Shown here: one piece after another, positions 9,368 to 21,115 of the stretch
How the letters are laid out: each line of letters begins with the position of its first letter
Numbering within the stretch: the stretch's first letter is position 1
Assembly (NCBI RefSeq): GCF_963678635.1
Contig: NW_026971582.1
Coordinates: 1 to 35,946, forward strand
Direction of reading: 5' to 3'
Origin: Symsagittifera roscoffensis
Taxonomy: Eukaryota > Xenacoelomorpha > Acoela > Convolutidae
DNA: 35,946 nt
Program-made: the position numbers and the translations under genes
Notes under the pieces: model-generated
The model's input: only the letters and a program-made list of their open reading frames with translations
Database searches by the model: none
Told to the model about the DNA's origin: nothing

Positions 9368-12300
9368 TCTATAACGTTTTTTTGCTAAAAATCAAAAAAA
9401 GAATCAGATTGAAGAAAAAAATGATAATTCTTTTCAACATTATCCCTTCTCAGTCGTTTATTTTTTTTTTCAAACAATGATAATTGACTATATTCATTTT
9501 TCATTTTTTTGCGCTTTTTTCTTGTTTTTTTATCATTTGAATCATTAAAAAAACAGTTACCTGTTCCAATCACATTTCATGTTTTTTCAAAAAATGTCAC
9601 TATGTGCTAGTTTTGAAGGGAAGAGCTCATGCCGCATCCGACCACGATGCTAGAGAAAAGAATATCTGTTCTTCTTTGCGATCATATTATTTTTGTACTG
9701 GCTTCAACTTGTAACTTTTTTTTTCACAGATCGTGTTTAGTTTTTCTCATATTTTTCAAAAAATTTCAAAAGCTGAGTTTTTGGAATGAAAAAAACTGTA
9801 AAGTAGTTTAATGAATACGAATAAATTATACTGAACGTCTATAAAGTTTTTGCTAAAAATAAAAAAAAATCAATTTGAAGAAAAAAACTTTATTTTCTAT
9901 TCAACATTATCCCTTCTAGATCGATTATCAATCGTCAACTTTTTTCAAAAATTCAATTTAAAAAATGTTTTTTTTTTTCACATAACGACAATTGACTATA
10001 TTCATTTTTCGTTTTTTTTTTGTGCTTTTTTCTTGTTTTTAATCATTTGAAACTTAAAAAAATAATTCCCTGTTCCAGTCATATTTCAAGTTTTTTCAAA
10101 AATGCTAATATGTGCTAGTTTGAAGGGAAGAGCTCACGCCGCATCCGACCACGATGCTAGAGAAAACAACATCTGTTCTTCTTTGCGATCATATTTTTTT
10201 GTACTGGTTTGATCTTGCAACTTTTCTTTTGGCAAATCACGTAAAGAGTTTCTCATTTTTTTTTCGGAAAACTTTAAAAGCTGATTTATTGGAAGAAAAG
10301 AAACCGTACTGTAGTTCAATGAATACCAATAAAATATTTTGAACGTCTATAACATATTTTGCTAAAAATAGAAGAAGAATCACTCTTAAGAAAACAAATA
10401 CAATTTCTATTCAATAATATCCATTCTCAGTCGATTACCAATTATCGTCTTTTTTTCAAACTTTTTAAAAAAATGTTTTTCACAAAATTATAATTGATTT
10501 GAACCACTTTTCATTTTCTTTCGTGTGCTTCTTTGATATCATTCAAAACCTAAATTAATTGACTCGTTATTCCATTCACATTCCAAAAAAGTCAACATAT
10601 AATAGTTTTGAAGGGAACAGCTCATGCCGCATCCGACCACGATGCTAGAGAAAAAAATCTGATCTTTCTTTGCGAAATATCCATTCTAAGTCGATTATCA
10701 ATCATCATTTTTTTTCAAAATTTTTTCAAAAAAATGCTCTTCACACAATTATAATTGATTATAACCATTTTTCATTTTCTTTTGTGTGCTGTTTTTTTTC
10801 TCGTTTTTCATCATTCAAAACTTAAATTAGATAATTCGTTTTTCCATTCCACATTTCAAAAACGCCAATATATACTAGTTTTGAAGGGAAGAGCTCATGC
10901 CGCATCCGACCACGATGCTAGAGAAAAAAACATCTGTTCTTCTTTGCAATCATATTATTTTTGTACCGGTTTGAAATTGCAACTTTTCTTTTGGAAAATC
11001 GCGTTTAGAATTCTCTTTTTTTTGGAGGTTTTTTAAAGCTGAAGTATTAAAAGAAAAAAAACCGTACTGTAGTTCAATGAATACCAGTAAAACATTTTGA
11101 ACGTCTATAACAAATTTTGCTAAAAAAAGAAGAAGAATCAGTCTGAAGAAAAACATTGCAAATTCTATTCAATAATATCCATTCTCAGTCGATTATCAAT
11201 TATCGTCTTTTTTCAAACTTTTCACAAAAATTGTTTTTTAGACAATTAAAATTGATTATAATCGTTTTTCATTTTCTCAGTCGATTATCAATCATCATTT
11301 TTTTTTCAAATTTTTTAAAAAAAGGTTTTCCACACAATTATAACTCTTTGTTATCATTCAAAACTTAAATTTATTAACTCGTTGTTCCATTCACATTTCA
11401 AAAATGTCAACATATACTAGTTTTGAAGGGAAGAGCTCATGCCGCATCCGACCACGATGCTAGAGAAAAACATCTATTCTTCTTTGCGATCATGTTATTT
11501 TTGTACTAGCTTCAACTCGCAATTTTTTTTTTTTCACAAATCATGATTTGTTTTTCTGATGTTTTCAAAAATTTTAAAAGCTGAAGTATTGGAACGAAAA
11601 AAAAACCGTATAATAATTTAATGAAAACGAATAAATTATGTTAAACGTCGAGTACATATTTTGCTAAAAATCGAAAAAAAAAAAGAATCAAATTGAAGAA
11701 AAAAATCATATTTTTTATTCAATATTATCTTTTCTAGGTCGATTATCAATTCTCGACTTTTTTGAAAATTTCATTTTAAAAAATGTTTTTCACACAGTTA
11801 TAAATAATTATAATCATTTTTCATTTTTTGCGTGCTTTTTTCTTTGCTTCTTGTCACTTGAAGATTAAATTTAACAATTCGTTGTTCTATTCACATTTCA
11901 ATTCTTTTCAAAAATGCCAATATGTGCTAGTTTTGAATGGAAGAGCTTATGCCGCATCCGACCAAGAAGCTAGAGAAAAAAACATCCGTTCTTTTTTGCG
12001 ATAATATTATATCTGTAATACTTTGAACTTGCAACTTTTCTTTTGGCAAATGGCGTTTAGAGTTTCTCTTTTTTTTTCAAAAATTTTTAAAAGCTGAAGT
12101 ATTGGAAGCTAGTACATTGGAATATGTGCTAGTTTTGAAGGGAAGAGCTTATGCCGCATCCGACCAAGAAGCTAGAGAAAAAAACATCTGTTCTTCTTTG
12201 CGATCATTTTAATTAAGTAATAATTTGAATTTGCAATTTTTTTGGCAAATCCCTTATACAGTTTCTCATTTTTTTTCGAAAATTTTTAAAAGCTGATTCT

Positions 12301-13740
12301 TAAAAGAAAAAAAAAGGTACTGTAGTATAATGGATACGAAAAAATTTTTTTGAAGACTTATAACATAATCGCTAAAGAAAAGAAATAAAATCAGTCTAAA
12401 GAAAAAGTTACAATTTCTAATCAATAATATTCACTCTAAGTCGATTATCAATTATTGTCTTTTTTCAAACTTTTTCAGAAAAAAAATGTTTTTCACACAA
12501 TTATAATTGATTATAACCATTTTTCATTTTCTTTTGTGTGCTTTTTTGTTTTCATTTAAAAGTTAAAATAATTTATTCGTTGTTCCAATCAAATTTCAAA
12601 AATTCAAATATATACTAATTTTGATGGGAAAAGCTCATGCCGCATCCGACCACCATGCTAGAGAAAAAACATCTGTTCTTCGTATTTAGTTTTTCTCATG
12701 TTTTTCAAAAGTTTTTTGTAAAAGCTGAAGTACTGGAATAAATGAAACGGTACATGAACGTTTATAATAATTGAACGTTTATAATAGATTTTGCTAAAAA
12801 TCAAGAAAAGAAGCAGCTTCAAGGAAAAGAGTTACAATTTCTATTCAAAAAGATCCATTCAAAGTCAATTATCAATCATCATCTTTTTTCAAATTTTTTT
12901 TCTAAAAAAACGTTCTTCACACAAATATAGTTGATTACAACCATTTTTCATTTTTTGTGTGCTTCTTTCTTGTTTTGTATCAATTGAAACTTAATTTAGT
13001 TAATTCGTTGTTCCATTCTTTTTTCAAGTTTTTCAAAAATGCCAATATATACTAGTTTTGAACGGAAGAACTCATGCCGCATTTGTCCACGATGCTCGGA
13101 AAAAAAGACATCTCTTTTTCTTTGCGATCATATTACGTTTGTACTGGCTTCAACTTGCACTTTTTTTATTCACAAATCGTGTTTAGTTTTTCTCATGTTT
13201 TCAAAATTTTTGAAAAACTAAAGTATTGGATAGAAAAAAATTCGTACTGTGGTTCAATGAATACGAATAAACTATATTGAACACTTATAAAAGTTTTTAC
13301 TACAAATAAAAAAAAAAGAATCAGTTTCAATATCCATTATAAGTCAATTATCAATCATCAATTTCTTTCTATTTTTTTTCTAATTGATTATAATTCTTTT
13401 TTTTTTTCATTTTATATTGTGTGCTTTTTTTTGCTTTTTCCATCATTTGAAACTTAAATTAGATATTTTGTTGTTTCGTTCAAACTTAAAAACTTTTTCA
13501 AAAAATTTCTTGCTCATTTAAATCAAAACACAACATATTTTGACATCGATTTTATTAGCCAATTTTTTTTCTAATTTAAAACCATACAGTTTCTGGGAAA
13601 AAAAACCAGAAATCAGTTTATGGCCTTTTTTCCTTTTCCCCCACCCTGCAAAAATTGCAAGTTAAACTTTTGTTCACATTGTCCGATTGTCACGAAAATT
13701 GACATGTTGACAAATTAGGCCAAGAAAAAGGTTTTTTGTC
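9366..13740. repeat. Array of about 500-bp satellite-like units with a conserved block
   Basis: Each unit has an AT-rich body with shared landmarks: gattatcaatcatc, aattataattgattataa, gtgtgcttttttc, tagttttgaagggaag, and a late gaacgtctataac. The best conserved part is a GC-richer block of about 45 bp (agctcatgccgcatccgacc, then acgatgctagagaaa). Blocks start at about 9611, 10119, 10606, 10879, 11421, 11931, 12133, 12619 and 13056. Spacing is mostly 437-542 bases, with two short units (273 and 202) that look like internal deletions. The first unit starts mid-repeat at the Polinton edge. Short open frames in the block are by-products. Copies are clearly diverged, so the array is old. Confidence 0.85.
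12841..13735 (+). repeat. Segment S, copy 1 (satellite-derived end unit)
   Basis: This is the last array unit plus a unique tail (about 13500-13735). The tail includes accatacagtttctgggaaa, tggccttttttccttttccc, a ttgtccgattgtcacg stretch, and a ggccaagaaaaag end. The whole segment recurs as direct copy 15396-16300 and inverted copy 16301-17210. The end of the tail marks the junction with Penelope segment P. Confidence 0.8.
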
Positions 13741-13744
13741 CTCA

Positions 13745-15385
13745 TATTTAACCTTGCAAAATCACTAGTTACACTATTTAATTGATGTTCGTTTGAGATG
13801 GGTTGGAAAAAGAAAAAAGCCCAACTGCATCCAGTTTCAAGCGTTAAAAACCGATTACATTACAATTTTAGTACCAACCTTGTTAAAATTGAGAAACAAT
13901 CGGTTTTAATCAATAAATGATCGATTATATTCTTTCTTTTCCGAATCAATAATAATTAAATATAAATTATTATAATCGATTATAATTGATTACTTATCCG
14001 TCTATTCTTCGATAAAATTTATCATCAATAATAATTGAATAGACTCCATCTTTTTATTTAAAACTCTAATTCATTAGTTTTCCACAAAAACCCTTCATAA
14101 TTGATTAAAATTGATTATAATCCACTTTGCTTGTCCGTTTTGTCTCCGAAGTCGCGTCTTATTTGCTTATTTTTTATGCTTTTTTGTAGATGTTGGTTAC
14201 TATGATAAATAAGAAAATGTTCTTAAATTTTTCATATCAATTCAAACCATAAGTTTTTTTTCTTCTCCATTAGAGTTGTTATGTGATGTACGTTCTAAAT
14301 TTTTTAACCACCTAAACATCAGCATATTGATTTAGTTTTATGATTGATTCGGAAGGTTTATTTTCATCTACCGCGGAAGCCTTTCCAATGATATGAAAGA
14401 ATCTCTATGAAACTTTTTGTTTCGTGGTAAAACTTTGTGTTCAGATGAACCAAAGTGTTCAAGCAATCTCTTTTAAAAAAACTTATTCATTGACACAAAC
14501 TTAATAATTCGTAAGACTTATTTCGAATATTCTTTTGAACTGACAAAGTTTTGATTTTGATGGGTTTACTGTAAGAGCTATAATCAATTATTATCGATTA
14601 TAAGAGATCATTATCTCTTGGAAAATATCACAGTTATAACAAATTATAAATGTTTCAAACACCTAAATTTTGTAATTATAATCAACTATAATTGTCAAAA
14701 AATCATCATAATTTTCAGTTACAACCAATTACTTACGCCTAAACTTGGATGCAGGCTAAACTTGGTTTTCGTTGTTGGGGTTAAAAATATTGGGGGTGGG
14801 GAAGGCAAAAATAGGCGAGAGGTGAAGAGGCGGAGTTTACATTGAGCAGCCCCAATTTCAATTGTGAAGGGGGATGGGTAAACTGTTAACGGAGTGGGGA
14901 GTAAACCAGAATTCAACAGGAAAACAGTCCAGTATTTTTGCAGCTTCTTTGTCGCCTGCCCATAACTTTTATCAAAATACACACTCTGGTGCTACCAGTG
15001 TGTGTAATTTTATTGCTCTTTTTACAGTGTTCTTTTCTTTTCACATATGTCCTGATGATGGTTTTGTTACTCAAAATGCATTGACAAACTACATCTTTTC
15101 GTTTTTTATGAGTATTATTTACTGACGATGTTATTTCGTTTAAGACTACTCGTCATCCTTCTATCGTTTTATAGCGCACAGGGCTTGTTCACTCATTACA
15201 GTCGAATTTATAAAAACTCGGTTCGCCTTATTTTGCGCAAAAAATTTCTGAAAGATTGTCTTTCAAACAATGCTGTCCCTAGATTGCTAAACTTTCGTAT
15301 CCTTTAGAACAGGTGTTTCGATAATGACACTGTGAGAAAGTTCCAATTTAATTTCTTGAAACGTGAACATTATAAAGCAGTCTGT
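13745..15385 (+). mobile_element. Penelope-like element 5' segment P, copy 1
   Basis: About 1.64 kb that recurs directly at 17886-19510 and, in part, inverted at 17211-17878. It starts near aaccttgcaaaatcactagt and carries clustered cgattataat motifs (about 13905-14000). Further on are a GC-rich stretch (ggggttaaaaatattggggg, about 14776), the cctgatgatgg motif at about 15050, and the start of the reverse-transcriptase reading frame (15128-15385). Its sub-region 14985-15110 recurs at 21690-21830, after the RT. That fits the pseudo-LTR (pLTR) organisation known for Penelope-like elements. Confidence 0.7.
15128..15385 (+). pseudogene. Penelope-like RT N-terminal fragment (5' copy)
   Basis: The frame reads LLSFYSAQGLFTHYSR, then RKKFLKDCLSNNAVPRLLNF, a TAG near 15306, and RKFQFNFLKREHYKAVCQI. 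This resembles the N-terminal region before the RT core in Penelope-like elements, with the usual VP-R-L turn. It stops where segment S begins (about 15390), so it has no RT core. The same piece is on the minus strand at 17211-17468 and on the plus strand at 19310-19530, where it leads into the core. Confidence 0.6.
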
Positions 15386-15395
15386 CAAATTTTAT

Positions 15396-16300
15396 TCAAA
15401 AATATCCATTCCAAGTCAATTATCAATCATCATCTTTTTTCAACTTTTTTTCTAAAAAAACGTTCCTCACACAATTATAGTTAATTACAATCATTTTTCA
15501 TTTTTTGTGTGCTTCTTTCTTGTTTTGTATCAATTGAAACTTAATTTAGTTAATTCGTTGTTCCATTTATTTTTCAAGTTTTTCAAAAATGCCAATATAT
15601 ACTAGTTTTGAACGGAAGAACTCATGCCGCATCAATCCACGATAATCGCAAAAAAAAACATCTTTTTTTTGCGATCTTATTACATTTGTACTGGATTCAA
15701 TTTGCACTTTTTTTTATTCACAAATCGTGTTTAGATTTTCTCATGTTTTTCAAAAACTTTTAAAAGCTGAAGTATTGGAATGAAAAAAATTCGTACTGTG
15801 GTTTAATGAATACGAATCAACTATATTGAACACTAATTAAATTTTTTTTCTAAAAATAAAAAAAGAATCAGTTTGAAGAAAAAGAATTCTCATTTCTATT
15901 CAATAATATCCATTCTAAGTCAATTATCAATCATCAACTTCTTTCTATTTTTCTCTAATTGATTATAATTCATTTCTTTTCATTTTATTTTGTGTGCTTT
16001 GTTTTTGCTTTTTCCATCATTTAAAATTTTAAATTAGTTATTTTGTTGTTTCGTTCAAACTTAAAAACTTTTTCAAAAAATCTCTTGCACATTTAAATCA
16101 AAACACAGCATATTTTGACATCGATTTTTTTGCAAAATTTGTTCTAGTTTAAAATCATACAGTTTCTGGGAAAAAACCAGAAATCAGTTTATGGCCTTTT
16201 TTCCTTTTCCTCCACCTGCAAAATTTACAAGTTAAACTTTTGTTCACATTGTCCGATTGTCACGAAAATTGACATGTTGACAAACTAGGCCAAGAAAAAG
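15396..16300 (+). repeat. Segment S, copy 2 (left half of palindrome centre)
   Basis: A direct copy of 12841-13735, including the conserved block at about 15606 and the ttgtccgattgtcacg tail. It ends exactly at the palindrome centre. The P segment before it and the inverted copy after it show that it was duplicated together with P. Confidence 0.85.
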
Positions 16301-17210
16301 CTTTTTCTTGGCCTAGTTTGTCAACATGTCACTTTTCGTGACAATCGGACAATGTGAACAAAAGTTTAACTTGCAAATTTTGCAGGTGGAGGAAAAGGAA
16401 AAAAGGCCATAAACTGATTTCTGGTTTTTTCCCAGAAACTGTATGATCTTAAACTAGAAAAAATTTTGGCAAAAAAATCGATGTCAAAATATGGTGTGTT
16501 TTGATTTAAATGTGCAAGAGATTTTTTGAAAAAGTTTTTAAGTTTGAACGAAACAACAAAATAACTAATTTAAAATTTTAAATGATGGAAAAAGCAAAAA
16601 CAAAGCACACAAAATAAAATGAAAAGAAATGAATTATAATCAATTAGAGAAAAATAGAAAGAAGTTGATGATTGATAATTGACTTAGAATGGATATTATT
16701 GAATAGAAATGAGAATTCTTTTTCTTCAAACTGATTCTTTTTTTTATTTTTAGTAAAAACTTTTATGAATGTTCAAAATAGTTTATTCGTATTCATTAAA
16801 CCACAGTACGAATTTTTTTCATTCCAATATTTCAGCTTTTAAATTTTTTGAAAAATATGAGAAAATCTAAACACTATTTGTGAATAAAAAAAAGTGCAAG
16901 TTGAAACCAGTACAAACGTAATAAGATCGCAAAAAAAAGATATGTTTTTTTTCCGGATTATCGTGGATTGATGCGGCATGAGTTCTTCCGTTCAAAACTA
17001 GTATACATTGGCAGTTTTGAAAAACTTGAAAAATGAATGAAACAACAAATTAACTAAATTAAGTTTCAATTGATACAAAACAAGAAAGAAGCACACAAAA
17101 AATGAAAAATGATTGTAATTAACTATAATTGTGTGAAGAACATTTGTTTAGAAAAAAAGTTGAAAAAAGATGATGATTGATAATTGACTTGGAATGGATA
17201 TTTTTGAAAA
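16301..17210 (-). repeat. Segment S, copy 3 (inverted)
   Basis: The reverse complement of 15396-16300, with the conserved satellite block on the minus strand at about 16955-17000 (gcggcatgagttcttccg on the plus strand). Confidence 0.85.
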
Positions 17211-17878
17211 AATTTTGAAAGACTGCTTTATAATGTTCACGTTTCACGAAATTAAATTGGAACTTTCTCACAGTGTCATTATCGAAACACCTGTTCTAAG
17301 GGATACGAAAGTTTAGCAATCTAGGGACATGATTAATTGAAAGATAATCTTTCAGAAAATTTTTGCGCAAAATAAGGCGAAGCGAGTTTTTATAAAATCG
17401 GCTGTAATGAGTGAACAAGCCCTGTGCGCTATAAAACGATAGAAGGTTGACGAAAGTTCTTAAACGAAATAACAACGTCAGTAAATAATACTCATAAAAA
17501 ACGAAAAGATGTAATTTGTCAATGCATTTTGAGTAACAAACCATCATCAGGACATATGTGAAAAGATAAGAACACTGTTATAAGAGCAATAAAACTACAC
17601 ACCCTGGTAGCACCAGAGTGTGTATTTTGGTAAAAGTTATGGGCAAGCGACAAAGAAGCTGCAAAAATACTGGACTGTTTTCCTGTTGAATTCTTGTTTA
17701 CTCCCCACTCCGTTAACAGTTTACCCATCCCCCTTCACAATTGAAAGAGGGGCTGCTCAATGTAAAGTCTTCACCTCTCGCCTATTTTTGCCTTCCCCAC
17801 CCCCAATATTTTTAACCCCGACAACGAAAACCAAGTTTAGCCTGCATCCAAGTTTAGGCGTTTAGTTGTAACTGAAAG
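17211..17878 (-). mobile_element. Penelope-like segment P, partial inverted copy
   Basis: The reverse complement of 14711-15385. Read on the minus strand it runs from the GC-rich stretch through the cctgatgatgg motif to the RT N-terminal fragment (minus 17468-17211: LLSFYSAQGLFTHYSRFY, then RLLNFRIP). Its break point at 17878 is where the next direct P copy starts. Inverted 5'-truncated partners are often reported for Penelope-like insertions. Confidence 0.75.
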
Positions 17879-17885
17879 TTTTGAA

Positions 17886-19510
17886 ATAACCTTACAAAAT
17901 CACTCGTTACACTATTTAATTGATGCTCGTTTGAGGTGGGTTGGAAAAGGAAAAAGAGCCCAACTGCATGCACTTTCAAGCGTTAAAAACCCATTACATT
18001 ACAATTTTAGTACCAGTCTTGTTAAAATTGAGAAACAATCGATTTTAATCAATAAATAATCGATTATATTCTTTCTTTTCCGAATCAATATTAATTGATT
18101 AGTAAATATTATAATCGATTATAATCGATTATAATCGATTACTTATCTGTCTATTCTTTGATAAAAATTATCATCAATAATAATTGAATAGGCTCCATCT
18201 TTTTAATTCAAAACTCTAATTCATTAGTTTTCCACAAAAATGCTTTATAATTGATTAAAATTGATTATAATCCACTTTGCTTGTCCGTTTTGTCTCCGAA
18301 GTTGCGTCTTATTTGATTATTTTTTATGCTTTTTTGTAGATGTTGATTCCTATGATAAATTAGAAAAATGTTCTTAAAATTTCATATCAATTCAAACCAC
18401 AAGTTTTTTGTGATGTATGTTCTAAATTTTTTAACCACCTAAACATCAGCTAATTGATTTAGTTTTACGATTGATTCGGAAGACTTATTTTCATCTACCG
18501 CGGTAGCCTTTCCAATGATAAGAAAGAATCTCTATGAAACTTTTTGTTTCGTGGTAAAATTTTGTGTTCAGATGAACCAAAGTGTTCAAGCGATCTCTTT
18601 TAAAGAAACTTATTCATTGACACAAACTTAATAACCCGTAAGAATTATTTCGAATATTGTTTTGAACTGACCAAATTTTGATTTTGATGGGTTTACTGTA
18701 AGAGCTATAATCAATTATTATCGATTATAAGAGATTATTATCTCTTGGAAAATATCACAGTTATAACAAATTATAAATATTTCAAACACCTAATTTTAGT
18801 AATTATAATCAACTATAATTGTCAAAAAATCATCATAATATTCAGTTATAACCAATTATTTACGCCTAAACTTGGATGCAGGCTAAACTTGGTTTTCGTT
18901 GTTAGGGTTAAAAAAATTTGGGGGTGGGGAAGGCAAAAATAGGCGAGAGGTGAAGAGGCGGAGTTTACATTGAGCAACCCCACTTTCAATAGTGAAGAAG
19001 GATGGGTAAACTGTTAACGGAGGGGGGAGTAAACAAGAATTCAACAGGAAAACAGTCCAGTATTTTTGCAGCTTTTTTGTCGCCTGCCAATAACTTTTAT
19101 CAAATTACACACTCTGGTGATACCAGTGTGCGTAATTTTATTGCTCTTTTTACAGTGTTCTTTTCTTTTCACATATGTCCTGATGATGGTTTTGTTACTC
19201 AAAATCCATTGACAAATTACATCTTTTTGTTTTTTATGAGTATTTACTCAAGATATAATTTCGTTTAGGACTAATCGTCATCCTTCTATCGTTTTATAGT
19301 GCACAGGGCCTGTTCACTCACTCACTTATAAAAACTCGGTTCGCCTTAATTCGCGCAAATTTTTTCTGAAAGATTGTCTTTCAAACAATCCTGTCCCTAG
19401 ATTGCTGCCCTTACGTATCCCTTAGAACAGGTGTTTCGATAATGACAATGTGAGAAAATTCCAATTTGTTTTCTTGAAACGTGAACATTATAAAGCAGTC
19501 TGTCAAATTC
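17886..19510 (+). mobile_element. Penelope-like segment P, copy 2, leading into the RT gene
   Basis: A direct repeat of 13745-15385. It starts at aaccttacaaaatcactcg and includes an uninterrupted run of cgattataat units at about 18105-18140 and the cctgatgatgg motif at about 19178. Its RT N-terminal frame continues into the RT core instead of ending at S. Divergence from copy 1 is modest (point changes and a few indels), so both copies are of similar age. Confidence 0.75.
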
Positions 19511-19917
19511 CAGACATCCAAAAACTTTAGAAGAACACCGATCTTCCTTACGTTTTGTTGGCCCTATGATTGTATTCCTTTCTTTAATACTCTATCAAAG
19601 TGGTCGTATTGACAGCTTAAAAAGTGAAAAAGCTGCTTCAATTGACATCCCATCAAAAACAACCTTTTTTCGGCAACTCAAAGTCGCTTGTTATCCCCGA
19701 AAACGATTAAAGCCGCCAGTTTGTTATCGACATTCTTAGCAATGAACCTAAATTTCCCGCTTTAATGAAGTTTAACAAAACTTCTTTTCCCGTCGAAGTG
19801 AACAACTTCCTACCCCAATTAGCAGACATTGATTGCAACGTTGATGTGATTAACATATTAATGCACACAATATCTTATAATGTCAGCGGTGTACGAAACA
19901 ATTCCAAAACAGAGCTG

Positions 19918-19992
19918 TTATTAAGGCTAAGCAGTACTTAAGGCTAAGCAGTACTTAAGCAGTACTTGTTATTAAGGCTAAGCAGTACTTAC
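19918..19992. repeat. Slippage repeat in the RT pseudogene
   Basis: The unit aaggctaagcagtactta occurs about three and a half times with small differences (ttattaaggctaagcagtac is the longest form). Intact relatives would not be expected to carry it. It probably arose after the gene was dead. Confidence 0.75.
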
Positions 19993-21035
19993 TGAAACAA
20001 TTATGTCTAAGCTCCTTTTGACAAAGGCTTGGGAGTTCATTGAATATACAAAGGAACTTACGGTCTCAAAAAACAGCAATTAACTAGTGATGATCAGTTT
20101 GAGTTTTTGGACGTTACCAAACGCCGTAGAAATCTATTGCAGATGCAAAGAGATTCAAAGCTGAACTGTCTGTTTTGAGGAGTAGTGTTTTTATATCTGA
20201 AGACGTTTATAAGCAATCTCGCTCCACTGGTGGTCAAGTTGCTCGAATGTATGGTCTGGTTAAAGTTCGCAAAAATATCACACCATTGAGACCTTAAGTG
20301 TCTACACCTGGCTCTCGTTATCAAAATTTAACTGAAACATACAGACCAGAAGTGAAACTATTGCCAGCGAATTATCTGATTTTTGTTTGTGTGCAGAAGA
20401 GCAATTGGTTACGTTTGAGGTACAAGTCTCCATACGGTGGTCCCGGTTACTGAAACAAAAAAAACGTTGAGAGCCAAGATTTATGACCCAAAAACCTCTC
20501 CTGAGTGACATTTGAATGATTCATGGCTTCATGAACTCGAAATTTCGGTTTTTGAGCCCATGTGATCAAAATTTCTGCCTGCACGAGGGCGTTGATATGG
20601 GTTTGCTATCGGGACCTTACCTTGCTAACACATTTATGTCACAGTTCGTTGACGTGATTACCGAGGGAAGAACTTTTCACTATCGCTATATGGATGATAT
20701 TCTTACTTCCATCAATTTATCTGACACAGAATGAGTTCTCAATTATCTTAACAGCCTAATGAGAAACCTAATATTTACTTGTGAATATAAGTCTTCTTGC
20801 AGTCTACCTTTTTTTAGATTTTTAAGCGCAGAGATCTGATACCAGCTTAACCGCTACTTGGTACCATAAACTTAGCCACTGAATTGTGTATGATCTTCCA
20901 CGCTGTTTCTTCTACGAGGTATAAACGTTTAATCGTAGCAGGCATGGTGTACAGGGTGTATGGATGATGGTCATCCTGGTCCTTATTTATTGGTTGTTTG
21001 AAAATAGGAATGTCTATACTTAGGAGTAGAACCAG

Positions 21036-21115
21036 CTTTTTATAACTCGGGCATTTTATCCTCCGGCCTTATAACTCCGGCATAACAGTATCCTCCGGCA
21101 TTTTATAGCTCTAAT
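21036..21115. repeat. Short repeats of a tcctccggc-type unit
   Basis: Variants of ttataactccggc and tcctccggcattttat repeat several times within 80 bases, in the region linking RT to its C-terminal domain. The stretch breaks the reading frame and looks like slippage. Confidence 0.6.

Larger units (their letters stand above)
14711..17878. repeat. Palindrome of about 3.2 kb (arms of about 1.58 kb, no spacer)
   Basis: The left arm 14711-16300 is mirrored by the right arm 16301-17878. The centre reads ccaagaaaaag directly joined to ctttttcttgg, with no spacer. The outer ends are tttcagttacaac (about 14713) and gttgtaactgaaa (about 17866). Arms differ by scattered substitutions and small indels (for example gacatgttgac against gtcaacatgtc with one extra base nearby). 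Each arm holds segment S plus the 3' part of P. Such a structure could form a cruciform and be unstable. Confidence 0.9.

Noticed and set aside
9611-13110. Regularly recurring block resembling a CRISPR-like array
   Set aside because: Spacing is about 500 bp, repeats are divergent, no cas genes exist, and the context is eukaryotic.
9289-13280. Many 60-90 codon ORFs in the satellite array, some starting at the conserved block (MPHPTT, LCDHI)
   Set aside because: They appear in both strands and different frames, are low-complexity (Phe/Lys), and shift between units, so they are by-products of the repeat.
14618-15125. ORFs in P (MENITV..., MGKLLT...) as separate genes
   Set aside because: They are not conserved as frames between the P copies, and the region behaves as an untranslated pLTR with motif-level conservation.
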